Assembly: GCA_050115555.1 (NCBI GenBank)
Contig: JASFQI010000001.1
Span: forward strand, 1-51,046
Direction of reading: 5' to 3'
DNA from: JASFQI01 sp050115555
GTDB taxonomy: Bacteria; Desulfobacterota; DSM-4660; Desulfatiglandales; HGW-15
DNA length: 51,046 bases
Position 1 is the first letter of the stretch, and each line of letters opens with the position of its first letter. A program made the translations under genes and the position numbers. The notes under the pieces were generated by a model that was given only the letters and a program-made list of their open reading frames with translations, searched no databases and was not told the origin of the DNA. Positions 46,939 to 51,046 of this stretch are shown here, piece by piece.

Positions 46939-49371
46939 ATGCCCATGTCCCATCCAAAAACCATCGGACGATTTGACGTCGTAAGGGTCCTCGGAAAAGG
47001 ATCCCAGGGCGTCGTGTACCTGGCGCGGGACCCGCGTTTGGAGCGTTTCGTGGCGGTCAAGACGATTCGAGTGTCCTCGTCCACCCTGAAGACCCAGCAG
47101 AACCGGCTCATGCGGGAGGCCAAGCTGGTCAGCCGCCTCCAGCACCCGAATATCATTCCCCTGTACGAGGCCGGCGAGGACGAAGGGCTCCTCTTCCTGG
47201 TCTTCGAGTACGTAGACGGCATGAGCCTGGGAGAGCGGATCGAGAAGCAGGGCTCCCTTGGTGTTCGCGAAGCCATCGATCTGATGATTCAGATCCTGGC
47301 CGGCATTCAGAACGCCCACGATCAGGGCATCGTTCACCGCGATCTCAGCCCATCGAACATCCTTCTGGACAAAAACGGGCTTCCCCGCATCATGGACTTC
47401 GGGATCTCCGTGATGGTGGGCGTTGATGAGAGCATTCAAAAGGATGTTTCCGGGACTCCGTGCTATATGTCACCAGAGCATTTTTCCAAGGATCCTGTCA
47501 CGGCCCAGTCGGACATCTTTTCCCTGGGGCTCATTTTTTACGAGATGGTCCTGGGCCATCCGGCGGTCCAGGCGGACAACTACGTAGCGGTCATGTACAA
47601 GATCGCAAGCGAAACGCTTCCTCCACCCTCCCTGGAAAACCCGGACATCGAAAGAGGCCTGGAAGAAATCTTTCTCCGGGCCGTGGAAAAAAAGAGGGAC
47701 GTGCGATACGCCTCGGCCGCGGCCATGCGCGAGGACCTGGAGCGCTACCTGGTGGAGGATGAGCGGCAGCAGGAGGAGACGGCTGAGGCGGCATCTTCCC
47801 ACAGCACCCTGGAGTTCCTGCTTCGAAGGATTCGACACAAGGGCGATTTCCCGACGTTCTCCAAGAACATCATGGAGATCAACAACAAGGCCTCCGTATC
47901 CCGGGCCAACATGGCTTCCGCATCCGAGCTCGCCAACTCGATTCTGAAGGACTACTCCCTGACCAACAAGCTTCTCCGGCTTGTGAATTCCGCCTTTTAC
48001 GGCCAGTTCGCCGGATCCATCACCACGGTATCCAGGGCTGTAGTCATCCTCGGATTCGAGCAGGTCCGCATGGCCGCCTCCTGTCTCATGCTCTTCGATC
48101 ACATGAAGAACAGCTTCCACACGGTGGAGCTCAAGGATGCGGCCCTCCAAAGCTTCATGAGCGGCCTGGTCGCCAAGGACCTGGCCGACGGCACGGGATT
48201 CGAAGGAAGTGAGGAAGCCTTTATCTGCTCCATGATCCACAACCTGGGGCGCCATCTTGTGCTGTGCTATTTCCCTGAGGAGTACCAGCAGATCCAGAGC
48301 CTGATGGCCTCCAAAGGGAAGCGCGAGGCAGCGGCTGTCCGGGACGTTCTGGGTATTTCTTATGAAGAGCTTGGCATGGGAGTGTCCCATACCTGGCATT
48401 TTCCGGATCGGATTGTCCAGAGCATGAAGGCCCTCCCCAAAGGCAAGGCCGGCAGACCGGCCTCGGATGTGGAGCGCCTGCAACATCTCTCCAGCTTTTC
48501 CAACGATCTCATCGAGGCCACCACCTCGATGGAAGGAGAAAGAGGACGGAAAAAGCTGAAGGAAATTCTCGATCAATTTGAGGAATGCTTTCCTTTGAAC
48601 GAGAAACAGCTCTCGAGGCTTTTGAGCAGGACCAAGAAGCGCGTGGAGGAGTTTTCAGATGTGCTCGATATGAACCTGGAGCAGAGCCGCCTCATGCACC
48701 GGCTGGCAAACCGCTCAGGGGACCCGGAGGCCACTCCAGAGTTCGCCGAAGCCGCCCTGAAATCCCGCGGGACTTCGACGACGGCTGGGAACTTTATGGA
48801 CACATCGGAGATCGAGCTTCCGGCCGGGTATGCGGGAAATGGAGAAATCCCGGACCTTCAAAGCATCCTGATCAACGGTATTCAGGACATCACGAACACC
48901 ATCCTTGGAGAATACGATCTGAACGACGTACTGACCATGGTTCTGGAAACCATGTACAGAGGCTTGGCCTTGAAAAGCGTGATTCTGTGCATCCGCGAGG
49001 GAGGCCGGCCCGTCATGGCCGCGCGAATGGGTTTCGGCAAGGACGTGGAGGCGGTGTCCAGCGCCTTCCGGTTCCAGATCAATGGAAAAACACGGGACGT
49101 GTTCGGCCTGGCCGTAACCCAGGGGAAGGACATTACCATCAGCGACGCGAAGGATCCCCGAATCCGAAAGCGCATCCCCGGCTGGTACTACGAAGTCGTG
49201 GGCGACCCTGCATTCGCGCTGTTTCCCGTAATCGTGGACAAGCGGCCCTTTGGACTCTTTTTTCTGGGCCGGGAAAACACCGGGAGTCTTTTCGACGAAA
49301 AGAACATCAATTATCTCAGAACGCTTCGAAATCAGGCTGTCCTGGCCGTCAAGCAGAAGCGCAGCGCATAG
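46939..49371 (+). CDS. Ser/Thr protein kinase fused to HDOD and GAF domains
   Basis: An 810-residue signalling protein. Residues 10-270 are a Hanks-type kinase with P-loop GKGSQGVVYLA, catalytic K41 (VAVKTI), HRDLSPSN (D135) and DFG (D153), so it should be active. Residues ~295-500 are an HDOD domain (FPTFSKNIMEI, LTNKLLRLVNSAFYGQ, SRAVVILGFEQVRMAA), a non-catalytic relative of HD phosphodiesterases found in signalling proteins. The C-terminal ~150 residues form a GAF domain (DLNDVLTMVLETMYRGLALK). There is no transmembrane helix. The ATG at 46939 (or 46945) precedes the kinase fold without a good ribosome site; an in-frame GTG at 46846 is possible. A sigma-54-type promoter lies upstream. Confidence 0.92.
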   Translation: MPMSHPKTIGRFDVVRVLGKGSQGVVYLARDPRLERFVAVKTIRVSSSTLKTQQNRLMREAKLVSRLQHPNIIPLYEAGEDEGLLFLVFEYVDGMSLGERIEKQGSLGVREAIDLMIQILAGIQNAHDQGIVHRDLSPSNILLDKNGLPRIMDFGISVMVGVDESIQKDVSGTPCYMSPEHFSKDPVTAQSDIFSLGLIFYEMVLGHPAVQADNYVAVMYKIASETLPPPSLENPDIERGLEEIFLRAVEKKRDVRYASAAAMREDLERYLVEDERQQEETAEAASSHSTLEFLLRRIRHKGDFPTFSKNIMEINNKASVSRANMASASELANSILKDYSLTNKLLRLVNSAFYGQFAGSITTVSRAVVILGFEQVRMAASCLMLFDHMKNSFHTVELKDAALQSFMSGLVAKDLADGTGFEGSEEAFICSMIHNLGRHLVLCYFPEEYQQIQSLMASKGKREAAAVRDVLGISYEELGMGVSHTWHFPDRIVQSMKALPKGKAGRPASDVERLQHLSSFSNDLIEATTSMEGERGRKKLKEILDQFEECFPLNEKQLSRLLSRTKKRVEEFSDVLDMNLEQSRLMHRLANRSGDPEATPEFAEAALKSRGTSTTAGNFMDTSEIELPAGYAGNGEIPDLQSILINGIQDITNTILGEYDLNDVLTMVLETMYRGLALKSVILCIREGGRPVMAARMGFGKDVEAVSSAFRFQINGKTRDVFGLAVTQGKDITISDAKDPRIRKRIPGWYYEVVGDPAFALFPVIVDKRPFGLFFLGRENTGSLFDEKNINYLRTLRNQAVLAVKQKRSA

Positions 49372-49375
49372 AATC

Positions 49376-49486
49376 GTTTCCATCCAAAAATGCTATATTT
49401 TGTCCTCGCCTGGCTCCGACTCCCCCTGGGGTGGGTTCTGATTCACATGTCAGGGTGAGAAGGAAAATTTCTCATTGCTGAATTCA
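49376..49486. mobile_element. Degenerate copy of the CTAG-type element
   Basis: Starts CGTTTCCATCCAAAAATG just after the kinase stop and ends AATTTCTCATTGCTGAATTC, recalling the paired ends of copies 1 and 2 (ATTTCTGGATGGAAAC and CATTTCTGAATTGGAAAC). The centre differs and there is no CTAG on either side. Likely a decayed or related element. Confidence 0.4.
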
Positions 49487-49514
49487 TGTGGGGAGAACGC
49501 AGGGAGGTGTCCCT

Positions 49515-50411
49515 TCAGGTGGCCTCCTCAAAGTGGATCGTATCCGCAGCTTCGGATTCGGCCTTGACTCCCGGAGAAAGGACCCCGGAACCGTACAGGA
49601 CGATCTGATCGCGCAGCAGGTGCACAAACTCCCCGTTCTGAAAGGAGACATAGGTTCCATTCGAGCTCTTGTCCGAGAGAAGGAATGTGCCGCCCCGGTA
49701 CTCGATACGCGCATGAGAGCGAGAGACATGGGTCCCCGGGAGCACAAAGTCATTTTTAATGTCCCGGCCGACGGTAACCGTAGGGCGGAGCGGGCCGATT
49801 CGAATTCGCTGGTCGCCGAATCGCAACTCCATGGATGCCTCGGCGACCGGGGAGATCAGCGCGTGATCGGCGATGATGGTCATATCACACGCCTCCCAGA
49901 TCCATTCGTAGATGGGGATTTCTTCGGTTTTTCCCCGAACAGGGATGCGGCCCAGGAAGCGGACCGACGCCTTTTCCGGCTCAGCCAGTGCTTCCATCAC
50001 GTTTTTGCTCATCAGGATCTGGCGCTGCTTGGCGAGCTTCACGAGCCTTGCCGCCACGTTCACGGCGTCACCGAAAACGTCGCCCCCCTCACGAATGACG
50101 CGGCCTGCATGAAGGCCCACGTGAAGGTTGGGGGACATGCTCCGGTCCTCACCGGCCGGGACGGGTTTCTCCAGGGATGCATGCATGGCCCTGGCTGCCT
50201 CCACCGCCTCCCGGGCTTCGGGAAAGGTACACATCACCTCATCCCCGATCGTCTTGATCACGGTGCCGCGGTGAAGAGCCGTGACCTCGGAAAGACGCCC
50301 GAGACAGATGGAGATCAGGTTCTGAGCCGCCTGGTCCCCGAAGATCTCGTAGAGACGCGTGCTCTGCGCGATATCTGCAAACAGAATGGTGAGGAAGACC
50401 TCAGCGTTCAT
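49515..50411 (-). CDS. Class III adenylate cyclase with FHA domain
   Basis: A 298-residue signalling enzyme. The N-terminal class III nucleotide cyclase has the metal aspartates D13 (LFADIAQST) and D57 (KTIGDEVM) and the GRVIREGGDVFGDAVNVAARL block. The C-terminal part (about 205-270) is an FHA domain (VTVGRD, HVSRSHARIEY, SSNGTYV), which binds phosphothreonine. An FHA-linked cyclase next to a Ser/Thr kinase gene suggests that phosphorylation controls cyclic-nucleotide signalling. The start at 50411 is chosen because a sigma-54-type promoter sits upstream at 50557-50573; the longer frame would start before it. Ribosome site weak. Confidence 0.92.
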   Translation of the reverse strand: MNAEVFLTILFADIAQSTRLYEIFGDQAAQNLISICLGRLSEVTALHRGTVIKTIGDEVMCTFPEAREAVEAARAMHASLEKPVPAGEDRSMSPNLHVGLHAGRVIREGGDVFGDAVNVAARLVKLAKQRQILMSKNVMEALAEPEKASVRFLGRIPVRGKTEEIPIYEWIWEACDMTIIADHALISPVAEASMELRFGDQRIRIGPLRPTVTVGRDIKNDFVLPGTHVSRSHARIEYRGGTFLLSDKSSNGTYVSFQNGEFVHLLRDQIVLYGSGVLSPGVKAESEAADTIHFEEAT

Positions 50412-50556
50412 TGTGCGGATCAACACTGCAGCCCCAGGCAACGCCCACCGATGGCCATGGGATGCAATGGCTCCTTTGCATTTGGAGTGACGGGTCCATC
50501 CCCCGCTCCGGCCGGATGGCGCAGGGAAACGCATCCCCCTGCCGACTTCCCTTTTG

Positions 50557-50573
50557 AGCAGGAATCGTGCCAG
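50557..50573 (-). promoter_or_regulatory. Sigma-54-type promoter of the cyclase-FHA gene
   Basis: The minus strand reads CTGGCACGATTCCTGCTC: TGGCACG at -24, GG and GC ten bases apart, CTGC at -12 (consensus TTGC). The transcript would start near 50546 with a leader of about 135 nt. Confidence 0.6.
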
Positions 50574-50644
50574 GGGCCCGTGGAAGTTTTTCAAAAGAAT
50601 TCCGAACGGTTGGGGTCAGGATGAACGGGACGGGACGGAGCCCG

Positions 50645-51046
50645 TCAGTTTCCTGACGCCCGCGGTCCGGAGACGAAACGTTGAATCGCCTCCGCCTGTT
50701 TCATCGTGGATCGGTACCCCTGGTCGATGGTCCGGTTGATTTTTCGACGGTCCCGGGTGATGAAACCGGCCGGTGGAAGGCGTTCCGGGCAGAGGACCAT
50801 GGCCTTGGGGTCGGATCCATGACTCATGAAGGCGAGGCGTGCGGTTTGCTCATTGTAGCGCTTTGCCGAATCCAACAGGGTGTTCAGAATCCAGTCATGG
50901 CGGCTGAAGTACCGCCACAGGAGCACACGCTCCAGTAGTCCCGGGGGTTCGCAGGTGGCCTGAAGGGGGCGGGAGAGAACGGCCAGGAAGCGGCTCGCGC
51001 CGATCTCGGAAAAGCGCCTCACAGGCAGGGGATCGACCGCGCCGCC
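50645..51046 (-). CDS. Patatin-like phospholipase, C-terminal part (cut by window edge)
   Basis: The reading frame is open to the window edge and gives the last 133 residues. It begins GGAVDPLPVRRFSEIGA, the end of the patatin DG(G/A) active-site motif (its Asp would be just outside), followed by FLAVLSRP, LLWRYFSRHDWILNTLLDSA and a helical tail with RDRRKINRTIDQGY. This matches YjjU/RssA-type patatins. It is upstream of the cyclase gene on the same strand. Substrate (phospholipid or lysophospholipid) is not known. Confidence 0.85.
   Translation of the reverse strand, partial: GGAVDPLPVRRFSEIGASRFLAVLSRPLQATCEPPGLLERVLLWRYFSRHDWILNTLLDSAKRYNEQTARLAFMSHGSDPKAMVLCPERLPPAGFITRDRRKINRTIDQGYRSTMKQAEAIQRFVSGPRASGN

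Noticed and set aside
46872..46976. 34-codon frame with GGAGG upstream, overlapping the kinase start
   Set aside because: Too short and without homology; spacing from GGAGG to ATG is long. Kept only as a possible leader peptide.
1..51046. CRISPR arrays, rRNA, tRNA, transposase or phage genes
   Set aside because: No regularly spaced repeats, no RNA-gene signatures and no transposase or phage proteins were seen on either strand.

Overview
The window is GC-rich, densely coded, and has the gene content of a strictly anaerobic Desulfobacterota (Deltaproteobacteria) bacterium, probably a sulfate reducer or a syntroph. The basis is a MetF/MetV plus HdrA-HdrA-HdrC-HdrB-MvhD electron-transfer cluster with TusA- and DsrE-type sulfur-carrier proteins, an acetyl-CoA synthetase module, sigma-54 regulators, and an RpoH-type sigma factor. 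No dsr, apr, qmo, rRNA, tRNA, CRISPR or transposase genes are visible, so the exact lineage cannot be fixed.

Region 1 (1-12.1 kb). A long minus-strand gene train starts at a near-perfect sigma-54 promoter (10437-10455) and reads: two-domain TusA protein, MvhD, HdrA-like flavoprotein, HdrA, small winged-helix protein, HdrC, HdrB-like protein, DsrE-like protein, two tandem paralogues of an unrecognised cysteine-motif family, MetV, MetF, and a PAS regulator cut by the window edge. A divergent sigma-54 activator with a cysteine-rich PAS domain (10681-12090) sits beside the promoter, with two helically phased direct repeats in between. The likely job is flavin-based electron transfer linking methylene-tetrahydrofolate, a thiol/disulfide or persulfide carrier, and ferredoxin/NADH-type partners, switched on by redox or sulfur state.

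Region 2 (12.2-20.3 kb). A minus-strand acetyl-CoA module: CoA-transferase fused to a GNAT domain, acetyl-CoA synthetase, a free GNAT acetyltransferase, an HDAC/AcuC-type deacetylase and a second acyl-CoA synthetase. This resembles the Bacillus acuABC logic, in which acetylation and deacetylation of a lysine switches Acs.

Region 3 (20.3-37.9 kb). Mostly housekeeping: YbaK deacylase, class II aldolase, YhaM-type nuclease, 2-hydroxyacid dehydrogenase, MoaA, an envelope lipoprotein pair, RpoH, TyrS, RodZ-like protein, two SurA/PrsA-type periplasmic foldases behind a possible sigma-E-type promoter, Mfd and a small unknown protein.

Region 4 (38-51 kb). An alpha/beta hydrolase with a Cys nucleophile, a GlcD-type FAD oxidase, an HpcH aldolase, a MoxR-DUF58-DUF4129-unknown operon with stop/start overlaps, a Ser/Thr kinase-HDOD-GAF protein and an adenylate cyclase-FHA protein (both apparently with sigma-54 promoters), and the C-terminus of a patatin.

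Repeats. A miniature inverted-repeat element flanked by CTAG is found in two clear copies (1279-1465 and 46407-46667) plus fragments. It sits exactly at the stop codons of neighbouring genes. Separate families of REP-like hairpins and dispersed repeats occupy other intergenic gaps.
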